DNA of 64,000 nucleotides from CAVWDU01 sp963840725 (GCA_963840725.1 CAWIZY010000016.1:434001-498000); one strand, 5' to 3'; counted from the first letter of the stretch, positions 1-8,930 are shown. The notes: generated from the sequence alone by a model not told the origin. Numbers and translations are program-made.

Positions 1-1106
1 ATGGCCTTGAGGTTGCGGGAGATCTCAGAGATCTCAGCGGTCCGCCCCTCGGAGGAACCGTGCACCTGCATCAACTGCAGGTAGTCCACCATGATCATCC
101 CCAGTTCGCCGCCGTTCTCCCGCGCCACGCGACGGGCACGGCTGCGCACTTCGGTCGGAGACAGCGCCGGTGTGTCGTCGATGAACAGCGGCGCATCCTT
201 GAGCTTTTGTGTCGCCACCCCCAATTTGGCCCAGTCCCCCTGCTCCAGCTGGCCACTGCGGATGCGACCCTGATCGATACGACCGAGGGATGCCAGCAAG
301 CGAATAATCAGCTGGTCGGCGGGCATCTCCATGCTGAAAACGAGGATTGGCTTTTTCTGGTTTAACACCGCGTTTTCTACCAGGTTCATGGCGAAGCTGG
401 TTTTACCCATAGACGGCCTGCCCGCCACGATGATCAGGTCGGAGGGTTGCAATCCGGAGGTGAGTCTATCCAGATCAGCGAAGCCGGTGCTCAGTCCGGT
501 GATACTGCCGCCGGCATTGAACAGCTCATCGATCCGCGTCATGGCCTTGGCAAGCAGGTTATTCACTTCCTGAGGCCCGCCCGATTTCGGCCCCTGCTCA
601 GTGATCTGCATGATACGCCGCTCGGCCTCGTCGACCAGCTCTGCGGCGTTGCGGCCCTCGGGGTTGAAACCGCTCTCGGCAATCTCTTGCGCCGCCTGGA
701 TCAGGTGGCGCAGGCTGGCCCGCTCTCGGACCACCTGGGCGTAGGCACGAATATTGGACGCACTGGGGGTGTTGCCGGCCAACTCGGCCAGATAGGCCAG
801 ACCACCAACAGCGTCGAGTTCACCGTTGGCCTCGAGGCGGTCGGCAACGGTGATGACATCAACGGGCTCTGCGGCTTCGGCCAAATGGGCGATCTGGCGA
901 AAAATCAGCCGGTGATCGGGCCGGTAGAAATCCCCCGGACTGATGGTCTCCGCCATTTGGTCCCAGGCATCGGCCGAGAGCAGCAAGCCTCCCAGCACCG
1001 ATTGCTCCGCCTCGATAGAGTGCGGATGCATCTTGATGCGCGCAAGATCCCGCTCTTCCATGGGAGGAAATTCGGAAACGTTGGCGGGAAACTCAGGGTC
1101 GGACAT
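1..1106 (-). CDS. dnaB: Replicative DNA helicase DnaB (3' end outside window)
   Basis: Hexameric helicase that unwinds DNA at the replication fork. About 368 N-terminal residues are visible, read leftwards and open at the window edge. The N-terminal DnaB domain opens with KMHPHSIEAEQSVLGG, a linker region follows, and the RecA-like ATPase carries an intact Walker A (GRPSMGKTSFAMN) and Walker B region (IMVDYLQLM). No intein interrupts Walker A, a frequent insertion point in this family. The ATG at 1106 was chosen because the frame gives MSDPEFPAN before the conserved N-domain; no strong Shine-Dalgarno is visible. It sits downstream of rplI, as in many gammaproteobacteria, separated by about 250 bp holding a 15-bp tandem repeat. 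The C-terminal arginine-finger and DNA-binding loop region lies outside the window. Confidence 0.97.
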   Translation of the reverse strand, partial: MSDPEFPANVSEFPPMEERDLARIKMHPHSIEAEQSVLGGLLLSADAWDQMAETISPGDFYRPDHRLIFRQIAHLAEAAEPVDVITVADRLEANGELDAVGGLAYLAELAGNTPSASNIRAYAQVVRERASLRHLIQAAQEIAESGFNPEGRNAAELVDEAERRIMQITEQGPKSGGPQEVNNLLAKAMTRIDELFNAGGSITGLSTGFADLDRLTSGLQPSDLIIVAGRPSMGKTSFAMNLVENAVLNQKKPILVFSMEMPADQLIIRLLASLGRIDQGRIRSGQLEQGDWAKLGVATQKLKDAPLFIDDTPALSPTEVRSRARRVARENGGELGMIMVDYLQLMQVHGSSEGRTAEISEISRNLKA

Positions 1107-1188
1107 GGGATCTGTGCAGCGGTGGCAGCGGCCTGCCAGAGTAGCGGAATTTGCCTTGGAGCTGAAGGAAAAACTGGATAGCGCAGGT

Positions 1189-1248
1189 GAGCGCGGCCCG
1201 ACCGAGCGCGGCCCGACCGAACGCGGCCCGACCGAACGCGGCCCGACC
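1189..1248. repeat. Tandem 15-bp repeat, four copies
   Basis: Four head-to-tail copies of a 15-bp unit (GAGCGCGGCCCGACC, with G-to-A at the third base in copies 3 and 4) lie between rplI and dnaB, about 83-142 nt upstream of the dnaB start. The rest of the 1107-1360 gap holds two CCCGGG self-complementary hexamers 15 bp apart (1318-1323 and 1333-1338) but no clear terminator with a T-run. Function unknown. Confidence 0.85.
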
Positions 1249-1360
1249 GTCATAGATACGAATACAACGCACTCAGCCGCTGGGTACTCAGGCCCGTTGA
1301 CGCCAGGCCTGATGACTCCCGGGCTGCTTGCTCCCGGGGTATTTACTGGTCAGGGGCTAT

Positions 1361-1813
1361 TCAGGACTCGGGGACGACCGCGACGGCAACCATGGCGGTC
1401 ACATCGTGGTGAACCTGGATGGCCACTTCGTACTCGCCGAGTTCGCGCAAGGCACCCTCGGGCAGGCGGACCTCGGCTTTGTCGATCTCACAACCGGCTG
1501 CAGATACTGCAATGGCGATGTCGCGGGTGCCCACGGAACCGAACAGCTTGCCCTCTTCTCCCGCATTGGCCTCGATCGTAATCAGGGTCAGCGCGTTGAG
1601 CTGGTCAGCCCGGCTCTCGGCGGCTGACAATTGACTCGCGGCAGCGGCTTCGAGTTCAGCCCTGCGTGCCTCAAACTGGGCGATGTTTTCCTCCGTGGCA
1701 GGCACTGCCTTGCCCTGAGGAATCAGGTAGTTGCGGCCAAAGCCAGCCTTGACGTCAACCCGATCACCCAGGCCACCCAGATTGCCGATATTTTCCAGCA
1801 GAACCACTTCCAT
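1361..1813 (-). CDS. rplI: 50S ribosomal protein L9
   Basis: Ribosomal protein L9 binds 23S rRNA near the base of the L1 stalk and helps keep the reading frame. The 150-residue product has the normal family length. It starts MEVVLLENIGNLGGLGDRVD, has the typical GFGRNYLIPQGKAV segment, a long Ala/Glu-rich connecting helix (about residues 40-75) and the C-terminal RNA-binding domain. A longer open frame runs upstream, but the ATG at 1813, with a purine-rich GAGGAAAA just before it, gives the conserved N-terminus. It is the last gene of the rpsF-rpsR-membrane protein-rplI group. Confidence 0.98.
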   Translation of the reverse strand: MEVVLLENIGNLGGLGDRVDVKAGFGRNYLIPQGKAVPATEENIAQFEARRAELEAAAASQLSAAESRADQLNALTLITIEANAGEEGKLFGSVGTRDIAIAVSAAGCEIDKAEVRLPEGALRELGEYEVAIQVHHDVTAMVAVAVVPES

Positions 1814-1863
1814 CTTGTTTTCCTCTCTTCGGGGAGTCTCACTCCCACTCAAAAATGTATGAC

Positions 1864-2760
1864 TTACTCTGCTCCACCCTGCCCACCGCCCTGCCCACCG
1901 CCTGGTGACGACGCCCAGCGCTGGCGAAAGTGCAAGTAACTGTCTGCAACTGCGACCAGTACCAATGCCAATCTGACCACATCGAACACCACCCACAACA
2001 GATAAAACCCGACCAACCAGCCGGTGCCGTGCCCCCGCTGTCTGGCCCGGGCGTGAACCAGTGCCAGGCCGGTAAAACTCAAGGGCACCACAAACACAAT
2101 GGCCCAGGTGCGATACTGCACACCCAGTGTCCAGATCAACACCGCGGCCGCCAGCAGCCCGGTAGCCATGGCAGCCGGCATAGCCAGCGCCCTGAACTCA
2201 TGCCCAAACCCACCCGGGTTGTAGAGCTCCGCCTGCCAGTAGCGCCCTAACAGCAGGCAGGCAACCGACATCACTGCATTGCCCGCTCCCAGCATACCGG
2301 CAACCTGCAACGCTGTCGGTCTTGCCAAGGTCAGCGCCGCGCCCCCTTCGGTGGTGAGTTGCTGCTCCATGCTGCCCAACACTTCGCCGAACACCCGCAC
2401 GATTTCGTCCAGCAGCGGGCCGGCCAATAGCCACATCACCAGGCCGGAGAGCAAACCCACGCCGACGCTGGCGAGCACTGTCAGTGATAAACTCACCGTA
2501 CTGCGCAATACCAGCGCCAGAGCGGTGGTTCCCAGCAGCAGTAACAGAGGCCCGGCGTCGGCCACATACAACGCCAGTGCACCCGCAGGCAACACCGCCC
2601 ATAATAAAATCCAGGCTCCGTCAGCTGCGCCCTTGCGCAGCGTCACCAGAGCAACCGTCGCAGCCGCCACCCAACAGAAGATGACCGTGATCACACCTGC
2701 CAGTGCCAGTCCGAGTGCGTGCACTCGACTGCGCATCGCGAACTCGGCCAGCGCTTTCAT
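1864..2760 (-). CDS. Multi-spanning membrane protein of the rpsF-rplI operon (DUF2232-like)
   Basis: A 298-residue, very hydrophobic protein with about eight predicted membrane segments and a glycine-rich C-terminal tail (GGGQGGGQGG). Its position between rpsR and rplI matches the uncharacterised membrane gene at the same place in Pseudomonas and relatives (compare PA4933 and the DUF2232/YybS type). No catalytic motif is visible. The function is unknown; synteny suggests a housekeeping role, but this is inference. The start at 2760 (MKALAEFAMRSR) places a positively charged segment before the first membrane helix. Confidence 0.85.
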   Translation of the reverse strand: MKALAEFAMRSRVHALGLALAGVITVIFCWVAAATVALVTLRKGAADGAWILLWAVLPAGALALYVADAGPLLLLLGTTALALVLRSTVSLSLTVLASVGVGLLSGLVMWLLAGPLLDEIVRVFGEVLGSMEQQLTTEGGAALTLARPTALQVAGMLGAGNAVMSVACLLLGRYWQAELYNPGGFGHEFRALAMPAAMATGLLAAAVLIWTLGVQYRTWAIVFVVPLSFTGLALVHARARQRGHGTGWLVGFYLLWVVFDVVRLALVLVAVADSYLHFRQRWASSPGGGQGGGQGGAE

Positions 2761-2797
2761 GGGGACCTTTTTCGCCTGCGGCTACGCCGGGCGACGA

Positions 2798-3025
2798 TCA
2801 GCTATGGCTGTCAGAATACGGCAACAGTGCCAGGAAACGGGCCCGCTTGACGGCGGTAGCCAGCTGCCTTTGGTAGCGCGCCTTGGTACCGGTAATACGG
2901 CTGGGTACAATCTTCCCGGTTTCTGAAACATAGGCTTTCAGGGTTTCCAGATCCTTGTAATCGATCTCTTTGAAACCTTCGGCGGTGAAACGACAAAACT
3001 TACGGCGGCGGAAAAAACGTGCCAT
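2798..3025 (-). CDS. rpsR: 30S ribosomal protein S18
   Basis: S18 pairs with S6 on the platform of the 30S subunit. The 75-residue product carries the family signature: basic N-terminus MARFFRRRKFCRF, a YKDLETLKAYVSETGKI block, and an ITGTKARYQRQLATAVKRAR stretch that contacts 16S rRNA. AAGGAG lies a few bases upstream of the ATG. It follows rpsF by about 54 bp in the same operon. Confidence 0.98.
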   Translation of the reverse strand: MARFFRRRKFCRFTAEGFKEIDYKDLETLKAYVSETGKIVPSRITGTKARYQRQLATAVKRARFLALLPYSDSHS

Positions 3026-3079
3026 GGTAATACTCCTTCTAATCCTGAATATCGACGACGGTCAGCGGGGCCGGGTTTC

Positions 3080-3520
3080 TCAACCGGCCTCGTCCTCGGT
3101 CTTCTCTGGCTTGGCTTCTGCCGCCGGCTTGGCATCGCTGCTGCGGCTGGAATCGCTGGACTGACGCTCTTCGTAGCGTGTCTTGCGCTCACGGCTCTCT
3201 TTTTCAGCCTTCATGATGAAGGACTCATCGGTGACCGCCTCATCCCGACGGATGACCAGATTGCGGATGACCGCATCGTTGAACCGAAACGTCTTGGTCA
3301 ACTCGTCCATGGCGTCATTGGAAGCTTCGACGTTCATCAGCACGTAGTGTGCCTTGTGGATTTTGCTAACGGGATAGGACAGCTGCCGACGGCCCCAATC
3401 TTCAAGCCGATGAACCTTGCCGCCGTCTTTTTCGATGGCAGTGGTGTAACGCTCGATCATGCCGGGCACTTGCTCTGACTGGTCAGGATGGACCAGGAAT
3501 ACGATTTCGTAATGACGCAT
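3080..3520 (-). CDS. rpsF: 30S ribosomal protein S6
   Basis: S6 forms the S6:S18 platform complex. The product is 146 residues when started at the ATG at 3520 (MRHYEIVFLVHPDQSEQV); a TTG codon directly upstream could extend it by one residue but is less likely. The body matches the S6 fold (RLEDWGRRQLSYPVSKIHKA, VLMNVEA). The C-terminus is an acidic/serine-rich low-complexity tail of about 40 residues (roughly 108-146), longer than average. In E. coli the S6 tail is post-translationally glutamylated, but nothing here shows whether that happens. AAGGAG sits upstream. First gene of the ribosomal operon. Confidence 0.97.
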   Translation of the reverse strand: MRHYEIVFLVHPDQSEQVPGMIERYTTAIEKDGGKVHRLEDWGRRQLSYPVSKIHKAHYVLMNVEASNDAMDELTKTFRFNDAVIRNLVIRRDEAVTDESFIMKAEKESRERKTRYEERQSSDSSRSSDAKPAAEAKPEKTEDEAG

Positions 3521-3541
3521 CAATAGCTCCTTACGGGTTAA

Positions 3542-3576
3542 TGCTACCCGTCATCCGGTGTGGAAGCGGTGTAGCA
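3542..3576 (-). promoter_or_regulatory. Putative S6:S18-binding leader hairpin of rpsF
   Basis: In the rpsF 5' leader the coding strand can pair TGCTAC with GTAGCA, extended by a bulged A and CCG/CGG, and encloses a CCG-containing loop region about 22 nt before the start codon. Leaders with a conserved CCG that mimics the 16S site are known to bind S6:S18 and repress rpsF operons in many bacteria. Assignment is by position and shape only; the covariance model was not run. Confidence 0.45.
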
Positions 3577-3623
3577 AGGAGGATCGGCAGCGCAATGCCA
3601 CCGGGCAAATTTTGAGGGAGCGG

Positions 3624-3652
3624 ATTCTACAGACTAAGTGGGGCGGCCGCAA
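3624..3652 (-). promoter_or_regulatory. Candidate sigma-70 promoter of rpsF operon
   Basis: Reading leftwards, TTGCGG (3652-3647) and TAGAAT (3629-3624) are separated by exactly 17 bp and followed by a GC-rich stretch (CCGCTCCC), as at growth-regulated ribosomal promoters. The -10 overlaps the last bases of rlmB. It would give a leader of about 95-100 nt containing the hairpin at 3542-3576. Confidence 0.5.
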
Positions 3653-4418
3653 TACCCGCGGCAAGTCGTTGCCGCACCGCCTCGAACAGGCACACCCCCG
3701 AGGCCACAGACACATTGAGACTGCTCACCTCGCCCGCCATGGGCAGCCGTACCAGATGGTCGCAATGCTCCCGGGTCAGACGCCGCAAACCGGCCCCCTC
3801 TGCGCCCATAACCAACGCAACATTGCCTGTTAAATCAACGTCATACAGTGACTGCTCCGCCTCACCAGCAGCGCCGAACAACCACACGCCTCGGGTTTTC
3901 AGGGCCTCCAGCGTGCGGGCCAGATTCGTGACCCTGACAAAGGGGACGGTTTCCGCCGCGCCGCAGGCCACCTTGCTCACCGTGGGCGTCAGGTCGGCTG
4001 ACTTATCCTTGGGCACCACCACCGCCGTGACCCCCGCGGCGTCCGCACTGCGCAAACAGGCCCCCAGATTATGCGGATCGGTCACCCCGTCGAGCACCAG
4101 TAGCAGCACCGGGCTCGCGGTGGCATCCACCGCTTCCAACAGGTCGGCCTCGCCCCAGGCACCCCCATCCTGCGGGGCGGCGGCAGGCACCGCCACCACT
4201 TCCGCCACAACGCCCTGATGACGGCTGGCAACCATCGCATCCAGCGCGCTGCGCGATTCCCGCAGGGGCGTCACTCCCTGGTTTTCTGCCAGTTGGAGCA
4301 ACGCATTGATGCGCTTGTCGCTGCGGTCGCGCTGCACCCACAAACGTTGAATAGACTTGGGGTTTTTGCGCAGCCGGGCATCAACGGTATGTATGCCATA
4401 AATCCGCTGGACACTCAT
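3627..4418 (-). CDS. rlmB: 23S rRNA (guanosine-2'-O-)-methyltransferase RlmB
   Basis: SpoU/TrmH-family (SPOUT) enzyme that methylates the 2'-O of G2251 in 23S rRNA. The 263-residue length is normal. The N-terminal RNA-binding domain (IYGIHTVDARLRKNP) is followed by the knotted catalytic domain with the SpoU motifs: LDGVTDPHNLGACLRSADAA (motif 1), ALVMGAEGAGLRRL (motif 2) and LPMAGEVSSLNVSVASGV (motif 3). It begins 5 bp after the rnr stop, so the two are almost certainly cotranscribed, as in E. coli. Confidence 0.96.
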   Translation of the reverse strand: MSVQRIYGIHTVDARLRKNPKSIQRLWVQRDRSDKRINALLQLAENQGVTPLRESRSALDAMVASRHQGVVAEVVAVPAAAPQDGGAWGEADLLEAVDATASPVLLLVLDGVTDPHNLGACLRSADAAGVTAVVVPKDKSADLTPTVSKVACGAAETVPFVRVTNLARTLEALKTRGVWLFGAAGEAEQSLYDVDLTGNVALVMGAEGAGLRRLTREHCDHLVRLPMAGEVSSLNVSVASGVCLFEAVRQRLAAGIAAAPLSL

Positions 4419-4423
4419 CGCGA

Positions 4424-6832
4424 TCAGCGGCGCCGGCGGGTCTTATCCGCTTTAGCCTTTTTAGTTGCTGTAGCCTTCTTACCCGCTGGGGCATTTTTAT
4501 CCGCTGAGGCTTTCTTACTCTTGGCAGACTTTTTACCCGCCGCGGTTTTTCCACCGCCGCGCTTGCCACCACCGGACTTTTTCCTGCTCCCACCGGCCGG
4601 CTTGGCCGCAGGGATTTCGGAGACCAGTTCCAGGTCGATCTTTTTATCATCCAGATCCACCCGGGCGACCTGCACCCGCACCAGGCCACCCAGCTTGAAA
4701 CTGCGCCCGCTGCGTTCACCGACAAGGCGTTGCTTGGGAGCGTCGAAGTGATAGTAGTCCCCGGGCAGCGCACTGATGTGCACCAGGCCCTCGATATACA
4801 AGTCCTTTAACTCCACAAACAGCCCGAAGCTGGTCACCGCGCTGATCACCCCGTCGAACTCGTCACCCACGTGTTCCAGCAGGTACTCACACTTCAACCA
4901 GGCCTGTACATCCCGGGTGGCGTCATCCGCACGCCGCTCGGACATCGAGCAGTGTTCGCCCTGAGTCACCATGTAACGCTCGTCGTAGGGGAAAATCGCC
5001 GCCGCAGGCAGCGGCTTCGCGCCCTTGACCCGGGTAACGAGATCACAGTCGCGATCGGAGCGCACCACCCGGCGGATACCCCGGTGTACCAGCAGGTCGG
5101 CATAGCGGCGAATGGGCGACGTGAAGTGTGTATAGCCGGGGTAGTGCAAACCAAAGTGGCCTTTGTTTTCCGGTTGGTACACCGCCTGACTGAGCGAACG
5201 CAGCATCATGGTTTGGATGACCTGCGCGTCCTCCCTGCCCTCAACTTGCTGCAATAGCTGCTGGTAGTGCTTTGGGGTTGGCTTGTCGCCGCCGGGCAGG
5301 TCCAGACCCAATTCGCCCAGGAATGCGCGCAGGTTCTCCAGTTTTTCGGGCTTGGGGCCCTCGTGCACCCGGTACAAAATGGGCAGTTGCACAGCGTCAA
5401 AAAAGCGCGCCGCCGCCACGTTGGCGCAAAGCATGCATTCCTCGATGAGTTTATGGGCGTCGTTGCGCACCACCGGCACGATCGCCTCGATCTTGCGTTG
5501 GGCATCGAACTCAATGCGGGTTTCCACCGTCTCGAAATCAATCGCGCCCCGCTCCATACGGGCGGCCCGCAGGGCTTTGTACAGATTGTGCAGGCGCTTC
5601 AGGTCGGCGATTCGGGCCTTGTCGACATCCGGGTGGGCACCCTTGGCCAGTGCCTCGCCCACCTGGGTGTAGGTAAGACGGGCATGGGAGTGAATCACCG
5701 ACTCATAGAACCGGTAGGCGAGTAACTCGCCCACCATGCTCAGCTCCATTTCGCAGACCATGGCCAGTCTATCCACCGCCGGTTTGAGTGAGCACAGGCC
5801 GTTGGACAGGGCCTCGGGCAGCATCGGTACCACCTGAGCGGGAAAATACACCGAGTTGCCGCGCACTGCGGCCTCGTCATCCAGTGCGGAACCGGGGCGC
5901 ACATAGTGCGAAACGTCTGCAATCGCTACCCACAGTCGCCAGCCGCCGCCCTTGCGCTTTTCGCAGTAAACCGCATCGTCAAAGTCGCGCGCGTCCTCGC
6001 CGTCAATGGTCACAAAGGCGAGATGGCGCAGATCCACCCGGTTCGCCTTGTCGGCTTCTGCCGGTTCATGCTCCAGATGCCCCGCCTCCTCCACCACGGC
6101 CTCGGGCCACTCCCAGGGAATACCGTGGGAGCGGATAGCGACATCGATTTCCAGGCCCGGATCCATATGCTCACCGAGCACCTCGGTAATACGGCCCTTG
6201 GCCCCGAGTCGGCGGGTGGGATAATCCGTGATGAGCGCACTGACGATCTGCCCGTTCAGGGCATCGCCCTTCTCTGCCGGCGGAATCAACAGCTGGTGAT
6301 TGACCCGTTGATTGTCGGGAATCACCACCCCGATACCGCTCTGTTCCTCGTAGCGGCCCACCACGTTGGTCACGCCGCGCTTGAGGACCTCGACGACCTT
6401 GCCCTCGGAGCGACCCCGCCGGTCGGTGCCCGTGATTGCCACCAGCACCTCGTCCCCGTCGAAGACAAACTGCATCTGCCTGGCACTGAGGTAGACGTCC
6501 TCGCCATCCGCCACCGGTATGGCAAAGCCGTATCCGTCCCGGTGACCCTGCACCCGGCAGTGCAGCAGGTCCATCTTGTCGACCAGGCCATAGGCTCCCC
6601 GGCGGTTGACCATCAACTGCCCGTCCCGCTCCATGGCCCGCAGCCGCTTGCGCAGCGCGTCTACGGATTCGGCATCTTCCAGCGCCAGATCGCGGGCAAT
6701 CTGATTGTGGTTCAGCGGCTCTTCGGCGCCGGTGAGCAGCGCCATAATCGCCTCGCGACTGGGTATCGGGTTGTCATACAGGGCGGCTTCGCGCTCCGCA
6801 TGGGGGTCGGCAATTTTGCCTTTCTTAGCCAT
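4424..6832 (-). CDS. rnr: Ribonuclease R (3'-5' exoribonuclease)
   Basis: Processive RNase II-superfamily enzyme for structured RNA decay. The 802-residue protein shows an N-terminal helix-turn-helix and cold-shock domains (about residues 25-230), the RNB catalytic domain (about 255-600) with the aspartate cluster in VTIDGEDARDFDDAVY and the GLHYPGYTHFTSPIRRYADL motif, a C-terminal S1 domain (about 640-725), and a long Lys/Ala-rich tail from about 735. That tail is typical of RNase R. A -10-like TATACT lies at 6878-6873 upstream without a convincing -35. First gene of an rnr-rlmB pair. Confidence 0.96.
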   Translation of the reverse strand: MAKKGKIADPHAEREAALYDNPIPSREAIMALLTGAEEPLNHNQIARDLALEDAESVDALRKRLRAMERDGQLMVNRRGAYGLVDKMDLLHCRVQGHRDGYGFAIPVADGEDVYLSARQMQFVFDGDEVLVAITGTDRRGRSEGKVVEVLKRGVTNVVGRYEEQSGIGVVIPDNQRVNHQLLIPPAEKGDALNGQIVSALITDYPTRRLGAKGRITEVLGEHMDPGLEIDVAIRSHGIPWEWPEAVVEEAGHLEHEPAEADKANRVDLRHLAFVTIDGEDARDFDDAVYCEKRKGGGWRLWVAIADVSHYVRPGSALDDEAAVRGNSVYFPAQVVPMLPEALSNGLCSLKPAVDRLAMVCEMELSMVGELLAYRFYESVIHSHARLTYTQVGEALAKGAHPDVDKARIADLKRLHNLYKALRAARMERGAIDFETVETRIEFDAQRKIEAIVPVVRNDAHKLIEECMLCANVAAARFFDAVQLPILYRVHEGPKPEKLENLRAFLGELGLDLPGGDKPTPKHYQQLLQQVEGREDAQVIQTMMLRSLSQAVYQPENKGHFGLHYPGYTHFTSPIRRYADLLVHRGIRRVVRSDRDCDLVTRVKGAKPLPAAAIFPYDERYMVTQGEHCSMSERRADDATRDVQAWLKCEYLLEHVGDEFDGVISAVTSFGLFVELKDLYIEGLVHISALPGDYYHFDAPKQRLVGERSGRSFKLGGLVRVQVARVDLDDKKIDLELVSEIPAAKPAGGSRKKSGGGKRGGGKTAAGKKSAKSKKASADKNAPAGKKATATKKAKADKTRRRR

Positions 6833-6918
6833 AAGCAGTGGTTAAACCTGGTGAGTAAAAAGTCAGCGGCACAGTATAAACCATGGCGACGCCAGCCGCT
6901 CGCCGGGCCAGGCCTTAC

Positions 6919-8010
6919 TTAATCGAGCCTGGGCACGCCGTAGCGCAATAGCATCCCGAGCTTGTAAGGCAGCCAGCGATACACCGCAAAAAAGCGGCGC
7001 AGGCCAATCTGCCGCCGGGCCTGAATCTGCCGGCGCTGCGCCCACCAAACAGGCGCCTGTCGGAACACCTCGGCGATAGCGTGGCCATAGATCTGCCGAA
7101 ATACCGAGAAATCCCACTTCAGCAGCGCCAGCAGCAGGCCTTCCGCCAACAGTGCCAGCACATGCAGGGGCAGCAGTAGCAGCAGGGCGGGCCAGGGGTA
7201 AAAGAGGCACATTACCAGCGTCTTGTTGCGCTCGCTGAGGCGACGTCGCCGGGTGGTGGTGGCCAGACCGCCGGCCACTACCTTGCCGCCGCCAAAGGAG
7301 TGGCCCACATGATGGTGATAACCGGACACCGCCAGCGCCTGCACCGGGTAGCCCAGTACCCGGGCGTACTGGCACAGGTACATGTCTTCCCCGATTGAGC
7401 CAAACCACTCCGGAAAACCCCCGCAGTCTTCCCACAGTTGCCGCGGCAGCCACAGGCAGGCGCCCATCACCATGGCCACCGGCTGGGTCAGCGGAGCGAG
7501 GATAGGCACCGGATTGGCAAACCAATCCATAAACATGCCGCAATCCATCAACCCGCCATCGGCGGCCGAATACTGGGGCAGGGTAAGAATGCCGTTACCC
7601 TGCCCGTCCCTTTCACTGCCAGTATCACCGCCGCCAGTGCTGGCCGCCAGCAGCACCTCCACCGCGTCCGGTTCCAGCCAGGCATCATTATTCAGCAATA
7701 AGAGGTAGTCGCCCCGGGCTTGCGCGGCCAAACGGTTATTGGAGCGGCAAAAGCCGACGTTCTCGTCGCTGCAGATCAGGGTCACCCCCGGAAAATCATC
7801 CCGGATCAGCGCCGGAGAATCATCCGTAGAGGCGTCGTCATGCACCAGGATCTCGATATCGGCGCGGGTCACCTGGGCCAGCACCGATTCCAGGCACCGG
7901 GCGATCACGTCGATACCGTTGTAATTGGCGACACAGACCGTGACCGTAGCCTTTTCACCGGCATTGGTCTTGGTATTGGCGTTAGCCGTGGCAGGGGTAG
8001 AGGCCGACAC
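6919..8010 (-). CDS. Family 2 glycosyltransferase with C-terminal membrane segment
   Basis: A GT-A fold transferase that would add a sugar from a nucleotide donor to a surface glycan or lipid carrier. Visible motifs: an N-terminal nucleotide-binding stretch (TVTVCVANYNGIDVIARCLE), a DDASTDDSP loop, LLLLNNDAWLEPDA (DXD-like) and the acceptor region GSIGEDMYLCQYARVLGYPV. A hydrophobic segment rich in Leu (about residues 240-265) should anchor it in the inner membrane. The GTG at 8010 was chosen because it lies 5 nt after the upstream epimerase stop; an ATG at 8082 inside that gene would extend the protein. The start is uncertain. Last of three coupled glycan genes. Confidence 0.85.
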   Translation of the reverse strand: MSASTPATANANTKTNAGEKATVTVCVANYNGIDVIARCLESVLAQVTRADIEILVHDDASTDDSPALIRDDFPGVTLICSDENVGFCRSNNRLAAQARGDYLLLLNNDAWLEPDAVEVLLAASTGGGDTGSERDGQGNGILTLPQYSAADGGLMDCGMFMDWFANPVPILAPLTQPVAMVMGACLWLPRQLWEDCGGFPEWFGSIGEDMYLCQYARVLGYPVQALAVSGYHHHVGHSFGGGKVVAGGLATTTRRRRLSERNKTLVMCLFYPWPALLLLLPLHVLALLAEGLLLALLKWDFSVFRQIYGHAIAEVFRQAPVWWAQRRQIQARRQIGLRRFFAVYRWLPYKLGMLLRYGVPRLD

Positions 8011-8015
8011 CGGGT

Positions 8016-8930
8016 CTAGTCCGCAGTCATCCAGCGCCAGGTCTCGCGCAGGCCCGCATCCAGCGATGTTTCTGGCTGCCAACCGCAGACCACCTCTGCC
8101 AGCGCCGTATCCAGCACAATGGCGCGCACATCCACCGAGCGAGCCGGCAACCGCTGCAGTTGCACACGGCGGCCCGTGACCGCCTCCGCACTGGCAATCA
8201 GGCGATTCAGGGATACCCCCTCCCCGCTACCCACATTGAGCGTTTGATGCCCGGTGTGCGGCTGCAAGGATAGCAGGGCTTCGCACAAGCGATTGAAGTC
8301 CTCGATATAGAGAAAGTCCCGTTGATTCTCGCCGTCACCCAGGAGGCGAAACTCCCTCTCCTCCCGGATCGCGCTCAGCAGCGTGGGTACAATCCCAAAC
8401 TGCTGCTTGGCCAGCTGCCCGGGGCCATAGATATTGGAGGGCCGCAACACCGTCACCGGGTTGCCCGTCTGCCGGTGATAGGCCGCGAGAAACAGCTCGA
8501 TAGACGCCTTGCTGGCACCGTAGTAGGAAATAGGCGTCATGGGCTCGGACTCCGCGCAGGCCTGGCCCCTGTCCCCATAGATTGTGCCACCGGAACTCAC
8601 GTAGATCAGCTCTGCGCTGCAATGATGCTCGAGGTACTCCAGCATGCGCAGGGTGGGCAACAGATTGGCCGTCACCTCCAGGGAGGATTGCCGCGACGAG
8701 GTCGCAGGGGTGGTATCGCAGGCCAGATGAATAATGGTGTCCGCGCTCTGGTACAGCTCGCCCAGCTGATAGATATTGTCGTAATTGCAGTCCACGTAGT
8801 CGACCCGCGCGTCGCGCCGGTACACCGGCGAGCGGGACACGCTCCACACCCTGTGGCCGGCGCTCGCCAGCACCGGGCACAGGCGCCTGCCCACAAACCC
8901 GCTGCCTCCCAGCACCACAACCTTTCTCAT
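8016..8930 (-). CDS. NAD-dependent epimerase/dehydratase (extended SDR)
   Basis: Nucleotide-sugar epimerase or dehydratase. The ATG at 8930 overlaps the upstream glycosyltransferase stop (ATGA) and gives MRKVVVLGGSGFVGRRL, a Rossmann GxxGxxG motif. Further on are the catalytic serine region (YVSSGGTIYGD), YYGASKASIE (YxxxK, about residues 140-145) and LRPSNIYGPGQ. The 304-residue length fits UDP-glucose/UDP-galactose 4-epimerase-like SDRs, but the substrate cannot be told. Its place between two glycosyltransferases suggests it makes the sugar donor they use. Confidence 0.88.
   Translation of the reverse strand: MRKVVVLGGSGFVGRRLCPVLASAGHRVWSVSRSPVYRRDARVDYVDCNYDNIYQLGELYQSADTIIHLACDTTPATSSRQSSLEVTANLLPTLRMLEYLEHHCSAELIYVSSGGTIYGDRGQACAESEPMTPISYYGASKASIELFLAAYHRQTGNPVTVLRPSNIYGPGQLAKQQFGIVPTLLSAIREEREFRLLGDGENQRDFLYIEDFNRLCEALLSLQPHTGHQTLNVGSGEGVSLNRLIASAEAVTGRRVQLQRLPARSVDVRAIVLDTALAEVVCGWQPETSLDAGLRETWRWMTAD

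Noticed and set aside
447..1181. Plus-strand frames over dnaB
   Set aside because: The minus strand encodes an unbroken DnaB; the plus frames are shadows with no domain.
1189..1248. CRISPR-like array
   Set aside because: Units are 15 bp and contiguous with no spacers; no cas genes in the window.
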